DNA from: Deltaproteobacteria bacterium
GTDB taxonomy: Bacteria; Myxococcota; UBA727; VGSZ01
Length of the DNA stretch: 64,000 bases
NCBI GenBank assembly: GCA_016177705.1
Contig: JACOUT010000022.1
Location: 1 to 64,000 of the forward strand
Direction of reading: 5' to 3'
Shown: one piece after another, positions 1 to 8,710 of the stretch
Layout of the letters: every line of letters begins with the position of its first letter
How positions within the stretch are numbered: the stretch's first letter is position 1
Program-made: the position numbers and the translations under genes
The notes under the pieces: generated by a model
Databases searched by the model: none
Told to the model about the DNA's origin: nothing
What the model saw: the letters and a program-made list of their open reading frames with translations, nothing else

Positions 1-123
1 GAAGGCGAGGGAGAAGGCGAGGGAGAAGGCGAGGGAGAAGGCGAGGGAGAAGGCGAGGGAGAAGGCGAGGGAGAAGGCGAGGGAGAAGGCGAGGGAGAAG
101 GCGAGGGAGAAGGCGAGGGAGAG
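1..123 (+). repeat. Gly-Glu coding tract, perfect 12-bp tandem repeat
   Basis: Ten or so tandem copies of GAAGGCGAGGGA encode alternating Glu and Gly. The unit is perfectly conserved here, unlike the more degenerate tracts at 4343, 10974, 37902 and 39412, so this copy looks recently expanded or homogenised. Confidence 0.95.
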
Positions 124-1128
124 CCGTTCTGCGGCAACGGCACGCTCGAGGGCACCGAGCAGTGTGACTACGGAGCGTCGGTCTCGTTCGACGGCTGCGC
201 CACGGACTGCACCATCGAGCCCGGCCACTACTGCGGGTTGAACAACGGCGACAGCGTGTGTTTCGGAGCTGCGCCGACGGCAGCAGCGCACTTCGCGCCG
301 TCGACAGTGTCGCCAAGGGTGCGTTGCTCCGTCGACACCACCGTCTCCACCGACGGCCCGGCGGGGAACGTCATGCTGTGCGGCACCAGCATCCCGGTGC
401 GCACGTTCGACGAAGCGCCGTACCCCGCGGAATGGATCGTCGACACTGCGACGCTCACGATCGATCCCGGAGTCACGCTGCGCTTCGAGGGCGCGCGCGC
501 CCCGGTGCTGCTCGTGCACGGCCACGCCATCATCGACGGGGTCATCACCGTGTCCGCCGCTGGTGCCGTCGTCGGCGCGGGCGCGGCCGTCGCCTGCCCC
601 GTCGACAGCGTCGGCGGTGACGGGCAGCCAGACGCCGTGGTGGGCTCGAGCGGCGGCGGCGGCGGCGCGTTCGCCGGCGCCGGTGGCGACGGCGGCGTTG
701 CCTCGATGGGCGTCCAGGGCGGCGCAGGTGGCAGCATCCGCCTCACCGCCGGTGAGTCGTTGCGCGGCCTGCCGAACCTCGGCGGCTGCAACGGCGGCGA
801 TGGTGGCACCGAGGTGGGGAGGGGCCCCGCCGGCGGCGGCGGCGGCGGAGCCATCCAGATCTCGGCGAGCGGGTGGCTGCGCGGCAGCGGCGGCGCCATC
901 CTGCTCGAGGCCGGCGCGCTCGTGCTCGGCGCGTCACCCTGCCGCGCTAACGGCGGCCTCGGCGGCGCCGGGGCAGGCGCAGGCGGCCAGGGCGGCAGCG
1001 GCGGCGCCGCCGAGCTCGATGGCCAGACCGGCGACGCGGCGACCACGATCGGCGGCGCTGGCGGTGGCGGCGGTGGCGGCGGCCGCTGCGAGGTCTGTAC
1101 CTTCGGCGGGAGCTGCGCGCGCTTCTGA
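1..1128 (+). CDS. Partial secreted Gly-rich protein with Gly-Glu tract and cysteine-rich module (5' end outside window)
   Basis: The reading frame is open from the first base, so the gene begins upstream. It opens in a Glu-Gly dipeptide tract (bases 1-123) and passes into a cysteine-rich module starting CGNGTLEGTEQCDYG, which resembles the DUF4215/myxobacterial Cys-rich repeat. Next comes a beta-strand-rich region and a C-terminal half dominated by GGGGG and GGAGG runs of the kind seen in parallel beta-helix surface proteins. It is a paralogue of the genes at 4193 and 10749, which have the same order of parts. No C-terminal anchor is visible. A cell-surface or secreted location is inferred; the function is unknown. 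An internal ATG at 238 is not the start, because homology to the paralogues begins well before it. Confidence 0.85.
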   Translation, partial: EGEGEGEGEGEGEGEGEGEGEGEGEGEGEGEGEGEGEGEGEPFCGNGTLEGTEQCDYGASVSFDGCATDCTIEPGHYCGLNNGDSVCFGAAPTAAAHFAPSTVSPRVRCSVDTTVSTDGPAGNVMLCGTSIPVRTFDEAPYPAEWIVDTATLTIDPGVTLRFEGARAPVLLVHGHAIIDGVITVSAAGAVVGAGAAVACPVDSVGGDGQPDAVVGSSGGGGGAFAGAGGDGGVASMGVQGGAGGSIRLTAGESLRGLPNLGGCNGGDGGTEVGRGPAGGGGGGAIQISASGWLRGSGGAILLEAGALVLGASPCRANGGLGGAGAGAGGQGGSGGAAELDGQTGDAATTIGGAGGGGGGGGRCEVCTFGGSCARF

Positions 1129-1142
1129 CCGGCGCGCGTTGC

Positions 1143-4109
1143 TCAGCTCTCGAGGTCGGGCGTGAAGCCGCGCCGCATCAGGTTCTCGGTGACGCAGCGC
1201 GGGTCGGCGAACAGCTGCAAGTAGCCGGGTCCGCCCGCCTTGGTGCCGACGCCGCTCATGCCGAAGCCGCCGAATGGCTGCCGATCGACGAGCGCGCCGG
1301 TGCTGCCGCGGTTCAGGTACAGGTTGCCGACGCGGAAGCGCCGCCGCGCCTCTTCGAGGTGCGCCGGGCTCCGCGAGAACACCGCGCCGGTGAGCGCCAT
1401 CTCCGTCGACACCGCCACCTCGAGCGCCTCATCGAAGCTCTTGACGCGATGGACCGCCAACACCGGCCCGAACAGCTCGCGCTGCATCAACACGTGGCTG
1501 CGATCCTGCACGGCGAAGATCGCCGGCGGCACGAAGTAGCCGCCCGACGGCGCAGCGCCGACGAACAGCTTCTCCGCACCCGCGCCCGGGTTGCTGATGA
1601 CGCCGAGCAAGCGCTGCTGCGCCTCCTCGTCGACGACGGGGGGCAGGAAGGTGCCGGCGCTGTGCCCGGGGCCGGCAGCGATGCTGCCCGCCGCCGCCTT
1701 GAGCCGCTCGACGAACGCCGGGTACACGCCCTCGACCACCAGCACGCGCGAGCAGGCCGAGCACTTCTGCCCCGCGAAGCCAAACGCGCTCTTGATGACG
1801 CCGTGCACCGACTCGTCGAGGTCGGCGTCGTCGTCGACGATGATGGCGTTCTTGCCGCCCATCTCGCACACGACGCGCTTGACCTGCGCCTGGCCGGGCT
1901 TGGTCACGTGCGCCCGCTCGACGATCTGCAAGCCGACGCCCTTACTGCCGGTGAAGGCGATCTGCGCCACGTCCTTGTGCTCGACGAGCGCGGGGCCGAT
2001 GTCCTCGCCCACGCCCGGCAAGAACTGCACGGCCTCCATCGGGAAGCCGACCGCCTTCATCTTCTCGAACAGACCGTACGCGACGGCGCTCGACTGCTCG
2101 GCGGGCTTCATGATGACGGTGTTGCCGGCGACCAGCGCAGCCGCCGTCATGCCGCACAGGATGGCGAGCGGGAAGTTCCAGGGGGCGATGACCACGCAGA
2201 CGCCGCGGCCCTCATACGAGAGCACGTTGTCCTCGGCCCAGACGCTGCCCTGCTTCCTCGGCGACAGATCGACGAGCGCCTGGCGCGCGTAGTAGCGGCA
2301 GAAGTCGACCGCCTCGGCGACGTCGCCGTCCGCCTCCTTCCACGGCTTGCCGACCTCGAAGGACTGGAGCGCGGACATGTTCCAGCGGTCGTTCTCGATG
2401 GCGTCGGCCAGCTTCTCGAGCAGCGCCGCGCGCTCGGCGATCGGGCGATCGCGCCACGCGGGCCACGCGGCCTTGGCCGCAGCCACGGCCTGCTCGACGT
2501 GCTCGACGGTGGCGAGCGCGACGTCGGCGACCTTCTTCGAGGTGTCGCTCGGGCAGGGACGCGCGATCACGCGACCTCCCTTCTGCTCTTTGCCCGAGAC
2601 CACCACCGGCACGCTGATGGGCAGCTTCGCCTGCACGGTTGCCACGGCCTTGTCGTAGGCGTTCCTCGCCTCGGCGCGCGAGAAGTCGGCGAGCGCGCAG
2701 TTGGCAAACGGCGACGACAGGTCACCGCGCTTGAGCGCGCGCGCATCCTTGGGCACGACGCCGGTCGGCGCGGGCGCCGCCATCAGCTTGGCGAGGTCGA
2801 CGTGGTCGTGGTGCGACAGGCGCAAGAAGCCCTGGTTCGAGGTGTTCTCGAGCAGGCGCCGCACCAGGTACGCCATGCCGGGCAAGAGCTCACCCACGGG
2901 CGCGTAGACGCGCACGCGCGCGCCTGCCTGGCGGAAGGTCTTCCGCTCGGGCTCGCCCATGCCAAAGAGCATCTGCATCTCGTAGGCGCGCTCGGGCACG
3001 CGCTTTTCCCTGGCCTGCATCATCGCGTGCGTCAGCGAGCGCAGGTTGTGGCTGGCGAAGGCGGGCCAGATGCTGTCGACGTTCGACAGTAAAAGCTCGG
3101 TGATCTGCTCGTAGGTGCGGTCGGTCTGCGCCTTCTCCGAGAACACCGGGCACTCCCAGCCCTGCTGGCGCGCGAGCACCGTCTCGTAGTCCCAGTAGGC
3201 GCCCTTGACGAGGCGCACGCCGAGCGGCGCGCCGCGCTTCTTGGCGAGCGCGAGCAGCCGCTCGGTGTCCTTGACCGCGCTCTTCAGGTACGCCTGCACC
3301 ACGACGGCGAGGTGCGGGTAGCCCTTCAGCTCCGGGTGCAGCGCCAGCTCCTCGAACAGGTCGTAGGTGATGTCGTGATAGGCCCACTGCTCGAGGTCGA
3401 CGTTGAGCGCGACGTTCTTCTGCTTTGCGCGCAGCGCGAGCGGCAAGACGCGCTTCTTGAGCGCGTCGACCGAGCCCGCGCGATCGACCGGATCGATCTG
3501 GCTGAACATCGCCGAGATCTTGAGGCTGACGTTGGTGCGCGGGATCGGCCCGAGGTGGTTGCGGTCGATGACCTCGTCGCCCGGCCACTTGTTGACCTCG
3601 TCGGCCAGGTTGTCGATGAGATCCAGGTAGCGCTGCGCGTAGATGTCGGCCTCGGGCTCGGAGACGGTGCCCTCGCCGAGCAGGTCGACGGTGAAGCCGA
3701 TGCCGTCCTTGTGCAGCTTCTTCAGCTCGGAGAGCGCCTCCTTGGCGTCGGCGCCGATGATGAAGCGGCCCGCCATGCCCTCGATCTGCTTCCTGATGGT
3801 GGCCGACGCCATGCCCGCGGTGAGCCCGATGGTGGCGGCCTTGAGCGCGGCCGAGATCAACGTCGGCAGGTCGCGGCCGTCCTTGAGCAGGTACTCCTTG
3901 ATGTGGGCGCGCACCTGGTCGGTGCTCTGCAGCGTCGGGAACACGTCGACGAAGCGGAACATGTCGACCTTGAAGGACGGATCCTTCATGGCCCACTCGA
4001 GGATGGCGCCCTCCCAATAGGCGGGGTTGAAGACGCCGGGGGTCTCGCCCTGCATCTTCTGCCAGAGGTCGCTGCCGGTCTTGAGGATCGAGTCGTCGAG
4101 GTTGCCCAT
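1143..4109 (-). CDS. putA: Bifunctional proline dehydrogenase / L-glutamate gamma-semialdehyde dehydrogenase (PutA type)
   Basis: This 988-aa enzyme oxidises proline to glutamate in two steps. The N-terminal half is an FAD proline dehydrogenase barrel, shown by RLVKGAYWDYE, FASHNLRSL and EMQMLFGM. The C-terminal half is an NAD-dependent aldehyde dehydrogenase with APWNFPLAI, FTGSKGVG, EMGGKN (general base Glu) and catalytic Cys783 in FAGQKCSACSR. There is no N-terminal ribbon-helix-helix, so it should not be a DNA-binding repressor like the E. coli PutA. The frame extends upstream to 4220, but I chose the ATG at 4109: the upstream part is Arg-rich and unlike the family, and it would run across the divergent gene's promoter. 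It converges with the gene ending at 1128. Confidence 0.95.
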   Translation of the reverse strand: MGNLDDSILKTGSDLWQKMQGETPGVFNPAYWEGAILEWAMKDPSFKVDMFRFVDVFPTLQSTDQVRAHIKEYLLKDGRDLPTLISAALKAATIGLTAGMASATIRKQIEGMAGRFIIGADAKEALSELKKLHKDGIGFTVDLLGEGTVSEPEADIYAQRYLDLIDNLADEVNKWPGDEVIDRNHLGPIPRTNVSLKISAMFSQIDPVDRAGSVDALKKRVLPLALRAKQKNVALNVDLEQWAYHDITYDLFEELALHPELKGYPHLAVVVQAYLKSAVKDTERLLALAKKRGAPLGVRLVKGAYWDYETVLARQQGWECPVFSEKAQTDRTYEQITELLLSNVDSIWPAFASHNLRSLTHAMMQAREKRVPERAYEMQMLFGMGEPERKTFRQAGARVRVYAPVGELLPGMAYLVRRLLENTSNQGFLRLSHHDHVDLAKLMAAPAPTGVVPKDARALKRGDLSSPFANCALADFSRAEARNAYDKAVATVQAKLPISVPVVVSGKEQKGGRVIARPCPSDTSKKVADVALATVEHVEQAVAAAKAAWPAWRDRPIAERAALLEKLADAIENDRWNMSALQSFEVGKPWKEADGDVAEAVDFCRYYARQALVDLSPRKQGSVWAEDNVLSYEGRGVCVVIAPWNFPLAILCGMTAAALVAGNTVIMKPAEQSSAVAYGLFEKMKAVGFPMEAVQFLPGVGEDIGPALVEHKDVAQIAFTGSKGVGLQIVERAHVTKPGQAQVKRVVCEMGGKNAIIVDDDADLDESVHGVIKSAFGFAGQKCSACSRVLVVEGVYPAFVERLKAAAGSIAAGPGHSAGTFLPPVVDEEAQQRLLGVISNPGAGAEKLFVGAAPSGGYFVPPAIFAVQDRSHVLMQRELFGPVLAVHRVKSFDEALEVAVSTEMALTGAVFSRSPAHLEEARRRFRVGNLYLNRGSTGALVDRQPFGGFGMSGVGTKAGGPGYLQLFADPRCVTENLMRRGFTPDLES

Positions 4110-4180
4110 GGGCGCAACCGAGCACTCGGCGCGGCGCCTCGCAAGGGCGTTGCGTGCGGGCGCCGTGGCTCGACGCGGCG

Positions 4181-4195
4181 TATCATGCCGCCGTG
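4181..4195 (+). promoter_or_regulatory. Leaderless -10 element (TATCAT) with GTG start
   Basis: TATCAT at 4181-4186 is followed by six bases and then the GTG at 4193. No Shine-Dalgarno sequence is present. This matches the arrangement before the genes at 10749, 25598(-), 28112(-), 32775, 49259, 60153 and 61954(-). No convincing -35 at 16-18 bp is visible here. Confidence 0.6.
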
Positions 4196-5635
4196 CATCA
4201 CCTTCGTGTCCCACTGGCACTCGCCCTGTTCCTGCTCGCGCTCGTTGCCCACCTGGCCTGTCCGGGCCGTCCCTCGGTGTGCGAGTCCGCGCTCGACTGC
4301 GCCTCCGGCTCGACCTGTCTCGCCGGCTCGTGCGTGCCGGTGGGCGAGGGTGAGGGCGAGGGCGAGGGCGAAGGCGAGGGCGAGGGCGAGGGCGAAGGTG
4401 AGGGCGAGGGCGAGGGTGAAGGCGAGGGTGAGGGCGAGGGTGAAGGCGAGGGCGAGGGCGAGGGTGAAGGCGAGGGTGAAGGCGAGGGTGAAGGCGAGGG
4501 TGAAGGCGAGGGTGAAGGCGAGGGCGAAGGCGAGGGCGAGGGCGAGGGCGAGGGTGAAGGTGAGCCCACCGGCTGCGGCGACGGCGTGCTCGAGACCGGC
4601 GAGGAGCAATGTGACGACGGCAACACGGGAGACGGCGATGGCTGCTCGTTCACCTGCGGGATCGAGCCGGGCTTCGGCTGCCCGGCCGGTGTCGGCGGCA
4701 CGTGCTGGCGCGTCTTCCGCGTCAAGCCCTACGGCGTCGCCAACACGGACCGTGACGACGCGCCACCCGACCTCGACCTCACGTGCAACGGCGGCACGAT
4801 CTCGACGGACGACGTCTTCGCCGGCTACGCCACCATCTGCGGCACCCAGGTGCCCGCGGGGCCGCAGACCTCGGTCGCCGACGGTCGGCAGTTGCTCGTC
4901 GTGCAGGTGAGGAACCTCAACGTTCGGAACTCAGGCAACCTCGCCTTCATCGGTCAACGCGTGCCCGTGATCCTGGTGTTTGGCGATGCTGTCATCGCCG
5001 ACGGCGCGCTCGATGTCTCGAGCGGCACCGAGCCAGGCGCCGGCGCGCGCGACAACTCGCTCGTCTGTGCCGGCGGGACCGGCGGCTCACGCACGGGCGG
5101 CGGCGGCGGCGCGAGCATCGGCGCGGGTGGCCGCGGCGCCTACGGCGGCGTCCAAAACGGTGGCGCGGGTGGCTTGCCTGACAGCCCCGGCGTGCTGTCG
5201 GGCGGCTGCCCGGGTGGCATGGGCGGGCCGGACATCGACGGCACGGCCGGCGGTTCCGGCGGCTATGGGGGCGGCGCGATCCAGATCGCCGCAGCTGGCA
5301 TGCTCTCGGTAGCCCAGAGCTCGGTGCGCGCGCAGGGTGCGGTCGGTGGCAGCGGCCAGATCTCCAGCGGCAGCGTAGGCTGGGGAGGCGGTGGCGGCGG
5401 CGGCGGCTCCATCCTGCTCGAGGGTGGCACGCTCGAAGTCTCGCTCGACCGGGCCTCGGTGCAGGGCGGCCGAGGAGGTTTCGGCCTCGGGCCGTACGCG
5501 GGCGCCGGCGGCTTGGGCGCCGATGGCGTGTCCCCGAGCCAGGACGGCGCCGACGGCGAGCCGCCGAGCGGCGCCAACTCGAGCGGCGGCGGTGGCGGTG
5601 GCGGCGTCGGATCGATCGTCACGCAAGGGCTGTAG
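4193..5635 (+). CDS. Secreted Gly-rich protein with Gly-Glu tract and DUF4215-like module
   Basis: The 480-aa product starts with a hydrophobic export signal (LALALFLLALVAHLAC), possibly a lipoprotein signal although the lipobox is atypical. A short Cys-rich segment (CESALDCASGSTC) follows, then 37 Gly-Glu dipeptides (4343-4564). After these come a DUF4215-like Cys module (CGDGVLETGEEQCDDGN) and a long Gly-rich beta-helix-like region full of GGGGG. The start is taken as GTG 4193 because a TATCAT -10 lies exactly six bases before it; an in-frame GTG at 4154 would be upstream of that promoter. It is paralogous to the genes at 1 and 10749. A surface or envelope role is inferred; no enzymatic motif is seen. 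Confidence 0.8.
   Translation: MHHLRVPLALALFLLALVAHLACPGRPSVCESALDCASGSTCLAGSCVPVGEGEGEGEGEGEGEGEGEGEGEGEGEGEGEGEGEGEGEGEGEGEGEGEGEGEGEGEGEGEGEGEGEGEGEGEGEPTGCGDGVLETGEEQCDDGNTGDGDGCSFTCGIEPGFGCPAGVGGTCWRVFRVKPYGVANTDRDDAPPDLDLTCNGGTISTDDVFAGYATICGTQVPAGPQTSVADGRQLLVVQVRNLNVRNSGNLAFIGQRVPVILVFGDAVIADGALDVSSGTEPGAGARDNSLVCAGGTGGSRTGGGGGASIGAGGRGAYGGVQNGGAGGLPDSPGVLSGGCPGGMGGPDIDGTAGGSGGYGGGAIQIAAAGMLSVAQSSVRAQGAVGGSGQISSGSVGWGGGGGGGGSILLEGGTLEVSLDRASVQGGRGGFGLGPYAGAGGLGADGVSPSQDGADGEPPSGANSSGGGGGGGVGSIVTQGL
4343..4564 (+). repeat. Gly-Glu coding tract (37 dipeptides)
   Basis: 222 bases built from GGCGAG, GGCGAA, GGTGAG and GGTGAA hexamers, varied at third positions. It sits between the N-terminal Cys segment and the DUF4215-like module. 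The reverse strand gives a spurious Ser-Pro repeat frame. Confidence 0.97.
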
Positions 5636-5668
5636 CGCCGCCCGCTTCCCGTCCGCGCTTGGCCCCGA

Positions 5669-7249
5669 TCAGTCGGCCCAGCTCACGTCGCGAAAGGGCA
5701 GGATCACGCGCTGCGCGGGCACGCCCTCGGCGTTGAACAGCCGCACCTCGAGCTTCTTGTCGCCCTGCTGGAGCGCATCGAAGTCGTCGACGTCGAAGCT
5801 GAAGGTCTCGGCCTTGGACGCGCCGCTCTTGACGCCACGCTCGCCGACGCTCACCCACTTGCCGGCGGCGTCCTGGTAGCCGACCGACATCTTCCAGCCC
5901 TTGACCGAGGCGCCGTCGGCGACGCCGAGGAAGGCGTCGTCGAGCTTGAGCTGCACCTTGACCGCGTCGTTGTTCGGGTCGGCGATGGGCTCGGCCGTGA
6001 GCGCGATCTTGTTGGCCGCCATCTGCGCCGTGGTGATGGTGACGTCGGCGAGCGGCGAGAGCGTGTTTGCGCCCACCGTGATCTTGTCGCGCGTCGGCCC
6101 ATAGATCAGGTCGACCGCGGCCTTCGACGTCGCCCAGCGATCGTTGCCGTTCGGGTTGGCACCGGCCGAGAGGCTCACCTGCTGTGACAACAGCCAGCGC
6201 AGGCTGCCGTTGCCGCCTGGCGTGCCGCTGGTGCTCGACGCCTGATTGCCGAGCAGCTGCGCGTCCGCCTTGTCGACGGCGCCGGTCAGCTTCATGCCGT
6301 TGAAGTTCACCTCGCACGACGAGCCGGGCTCGAAGATGTAGCCGCGGCCGAGCTCGAGCGTGACGTCCACCTGCGCGGCGCCGCCGGGCGTGTCGAGCCA
6401 GGCGTCGGCGGGCAGCGTGTCCTTGGCCTTCATGGCCAGGCGCACGCGCTCGTCGAAGGTCTTGACCGGCGTGGTGTCGAGCTGCTCGCCTTGGTTGACG
6501 CGATCCTGGCCGGGCTGCCGCGCGTTCGGGTTGATGACGTACTGGCGGCCGTCCCACATGTACGAGTACGCGTTCCAGCGATCGACGTTCTGCGGGCGCA
6601 CCCACACGCTCGACGACAGCTCCTGCTTGCCGCACGACGCCACCGAGACCTGCTTGAGCGGATCGCCGAAGCTGAACTCGGTCTCGTCGATGTCCTTGGT
6701 CTCGACGTAGCTGGCGTTCTTGGCCACCTTGACGACGTCAGGCATCTGGCCGGTGGCGGTGCGGTAGCGGGTGAGATCGAGCTTGGCGAGGTCGGCGCCC
6801 TCGCGCACCACCACCTTCATCAGCAGCGGGTTGCCCTTGGCGTCGACGTCGCGCGCGTTGAACAGCAGCATGAAGTCGGCCTTGGGATCGAGCGTGAAGC
6901 TCGCGTACAGCGGGTCGCGCTGGCGCGGCGGCGTGGTGGTGCCGACGCCGAAGTCGTGGTCCTTCTCGATGCGCATCGACAAGATCTGCGTGAGGAAGCG
7001 CGGGTTCTTGTTGTCGGGGTGGTAGCCCTTGGCGAAGGTGCTGGCGGTCTGGATCACCTGGGCCTGCGACGGCATCGCCTGCAGCAGCAGCTTCTCCACC
7101 TGCTCGATGCCGAGCGGCGCCGCCGGATCTGCCTGGGTCGTCTGCGCCTGCTGCAGCGTCTGGTCGACGCCGAGCTCGAAGAGCCCGACCTTGCGCTGGA
7201 CTTCCTTCAGGAGGGCGGCGGCTTGCTGGGTGAGCTGGACGGACGGCAT
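5669..7249 (-). CDS. Hypothetical protein, 526 aa
   Basis: I do not recognise a family. The start ATG has a good ribosome site (CCGGAG, eight bases upstream). The N-terminus (residues 1-80) is Gln/Leu-rich and likely helical, without a signal peptide or membrane segment, so a cytoplasmic or non-Sec protein is likely. The remainder looks like beta-rich domains, with a middle segment containing WNAYSYMWDGRQYVIN and a C-terminal part with VDVTLELGRGYIFEPGSSC. Only a few Cys residues are present. It is convergent with the Gly-rich gene ending at 5635 and divergent from the SnoaL-like gene at 7381. A structural or carbohydrate-related role would be guesswork. Confidence 0.8.
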   Translation of the reverse strand: MPSVQLTQQAAALLKEVQRKVGLFELGVDQTLQQAQTTQADPAAPLGIEQVEKLLLQAMPSQAQVIQTASTFAKGYHPDNKNPRFLTQILSMRIEKDHDFGVGTTTPPRQRDPLYASFTLDPKADFMLLFNARDVDAKGNPLLMKVVVREGADLAKLDLTRYRTATGQMPDVVKVAKNASYVETKDIDETEFSFGDPLKQVSVASCGKQELSSSVWVRPQNVDRWNAYSYMWDGRQYVINPNARQPGQDRVNQGEQLDTTPVKTFDERVRLAMKAKDTLPADAWLDTPGGAAQVDVTLELGRGYIFEPGSSCEVNFNGMKLTGAVDKADAQLLGNQASSTSGTPGGNGSLRWLLSQQVSLSAGANPNGNDRWATSKAAVDLIYGPTRDKITVGANTLSPLADVTITTAQMAANKIALTAEPIADPNNDAVKVQLKLDDAFLGVADGASVKGWKMSVGYQDAAGKWVSVGERGVKSGASKAETFSFDVDDFDALQQGDKKLEVRLFNAEGVPAQRVILPFRDVSWAD

Positions 7250-7327
7250 GGCGAGTTCTCCGGAGGTGAGTTGACGGCCCGGAGATGTGCTTCGGTGAAG
7301 GTGCGTGTGAGATTGTGTGCGCCATGT

Positions 7328-7362
7328 CCGGTGGTGCCTGACATCACCGGCTCGGCTAGCGT
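7328..7362 (+). promoter_or_regulatory. Candidate promoter and operator for the SnoaL-like gene
   Basis: An inverted repeat (CCGGTGGTG at 7328-7336, CATCACCGG at 7342-7350; 8 of 9 pairs) lies just before a TAGCGT -10-like hexamer (7357-7362). The ATG at 7381 follows with a GGAGG ribosome site, so this promoter would give a short leader. The repeat covers the expected -35 region, as a repressor site would. Seen by eye only. Confidence 0.35.
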
Positions 7363-7380
7363 GGCGGCCTGGAGGCCCCG

Positions 7381-7830
7381 ATGAAACGCCGCGCTGTGCT
7401 TGCTGCCGCTGCCGCCGTGCCGATCGGCGCCCTGCCCGCGCTCGCAGGGGGCGAGCAGAAGCCGGCGATCATCCCGCTCGGCGACCAGCTGCGCGCGCTC
7501 TTGACCGCGCAAGCCGCCCAATGGACCGCCGGCGACCTCGAGGGCTTCTGCGGCCACTACGGCGACGACGCCGTCTTCGTCTCGCCCTCGGGTCGCACCG
7601 ACGGGCGCGAGGCGGTCTACCAGCGCTATCTGAAGAAGTACGTCGACAAGCGCGGCATGGGCGCGCTCTCGCTCGAGGTGCTGCACCTGGTCGCCGACGG
7701 CAACGCCGCCTCGATCGCGATGAAGTGGCGCCTGGTCTTCGAGGGCAAGGCGCCGGCCGAGGGCTACAGCGTCATCGGGCTCGAGCGACGCGCGGGGCTG
7801 TGGAAGATCGTCCACGACGCGAGCATGTGA
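7381..7830 (+). CDS. Exported SnoaL/DUF4440-like NTF2-fold protein
   Basis: 149 aa. It begins MKRRAVLAAAAAVPIGALPALA, a signal peptide with a twin Arg, so Sec or Tat export is possible. The rest matches the NTF2-like fold of SnoaL/DUF4440 proteins: a helix with LRALLTAQAAQWTAGDLEGFCGHYGDDAVFVSPSG, the GREAVYQRYLKKY helix, and a strand pair ending SVIGLERRAGLWKIVHDASM. Family members are often small enzymes or binding proteins; no specific substrate can be inferred. The start has GGAGG five bases upstream. The stop lies three bases from the convergent methyltransferase gene. Confidence 0.85.
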   Translation: MKRRAVLAAAAAVPIGALPALAGGEQKPAIIPLGDQLRALLTAQAAQWTAGDLEGFCGHYGDDAVFVSPSGRTDGREAVYQRYLKKYVDKRGMGALSLEVLHLVADGNAASIAMKWRLVFEGKAPAEGYSVIGLERRAGLWKIVHDASM

Positions 7831-7833
7831 CGC

Positions 7834-8673
7834 TCACTGCGCGCGCGTGGCGAAGGCGACGCGCATGCGTCGCTCCACCTGCGCTGCGAGGCGCGCGGGC
7901 AGGAGCAGCTCGGCGGCGTCGTGGAAGCTGACGTCGTGCTCGAGCGTGAACCCTCGCGAGGCCGTCCACGACGGCAGCTCGCTCGGCTCGAAGCCGAAGC
8001 GCAGCGGCTCGCCGACGAACGAAACCAGCTTGGCCACCAGGCGGTAAACGAAGCCCGGCCGCTCGAGCGCGCCGCGCTCGACGTACGTGAACACGAAGCG
8101 CGAGCCGGGCGCGGACAGCGCGGCGATGGCCCGCGCGGTGGTGTCGACGGCGGGCTCGCTCAGGTACATGGTCACGCCCTCCCAGATGGTGAGCGTGGGC
8201 CGCGTTGGCTCGTGGCCGAGGGCAGCGAGCGCGGCGGGCAGCTCCGCCACCGGCGAGCGCTCGAAGTCCCACGGCAGGTAATGAACGGACGCGGGATCGG
8301 GCAGGCGCGCGCGCTTGTCGGCCTGGGTCGCCGGGTGATCGATCTCGAAGACGCGCGCGTCGCCCAGGCGCTCGGCGAAGCGCGCGGCGCGCGCGTCGTA
8401 GCCGGCCCCGAGCAGCAGCACCTGGCTGCCGCCCTGCTCGAGGAACGAGATCAGCGCCTCGTCGATCAGGCGCGTGCGCACCTGGACGGTGGCGAGCGTG
8501 CTCTCGATCACCGGCAACAGCCACGTCGCGTTGTTGGCGACGAAGCGCAAGAACGGCGTGGCAAAGCGCTCGCCGAAGGGATCGTGGATCAGGCGCGCGT
8601 CCTCCGGGAGGACGCGGCCGAGGCTGCGCGAGACCGCGATCATCGCGGCGGTGAAGCTCGCGCGCGCTCTCAA
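7834..8673 (-). CDS. SAM-dependent methyltransferase, TIGR00027 / leucine carboxyl methyltransferase-like
   Basis: 279 aa. The SAM site is VLLLGAGYDARAARF, followed by VFEIDHPATQADKRARL and LTIWEGVTMYL, the signature order of the LCM/PPM1 and TIGR00027 O-methyltransferases linked to secondary metabolism. The start is TTG at 8673: the segment RARASFTAAMIAVSRSLG aligns with the usual family N-terminus, so the internal ATG at 8643 would truncate it. No biosynthetic cluster surrounds it, so the substrate is unknown. It converges with the SnoaL-like gene (three-base gap). Confidence 0.85.
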   Translation of the reverse strand: MRARASFTAAMIAVSRSLGRVLPEDARLIHDPFGERFATPFLRFVANNATWLLPVIESTLATVQVRTRLIDEALISFLEQGGSQVLLLGAGYDARAARFAERLGDARVFEIDHPATQADKRARLPDPASVHYLPWDFERSPVAELPAALAALGHEPTRPTLTIWEGVTMYLSEPAVDTTARAIAALSAPGSRFVFTYVERGALERPGFVYRLVAKLVSFVGEPLRFGFEPSELPSWTASRGFTLEHDVSFHDAAELLLPARLAAQVERRMRVAFATRAQ

Positions 8674-8710
8674 AGGGTCGGGCTCGAGGACGGGTGCTCG
8701 CGGGCGGGGC

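Noticed and set aside
4154..4192. GTG 4154 as start of the Gly-rich gene
   Set aside because: It lies upstream of the TATCAT -10 element and adds a polar stretch before the signal peptide.
1..4564. Gly-Glu tracts as possible CRISPR or satellite arrays
   Set aside because: Units are 6-12 bases, in frame and codon-varied, with no spacers; they are coding repeats.
4198..4725. Reverse-strand frame encoding a long Ser-Pro repeat
   Set aside because: It is the antisense reading of the Gly-Glu tract. Similar frames occur opposite every such tract, and no start site or signal supports them.
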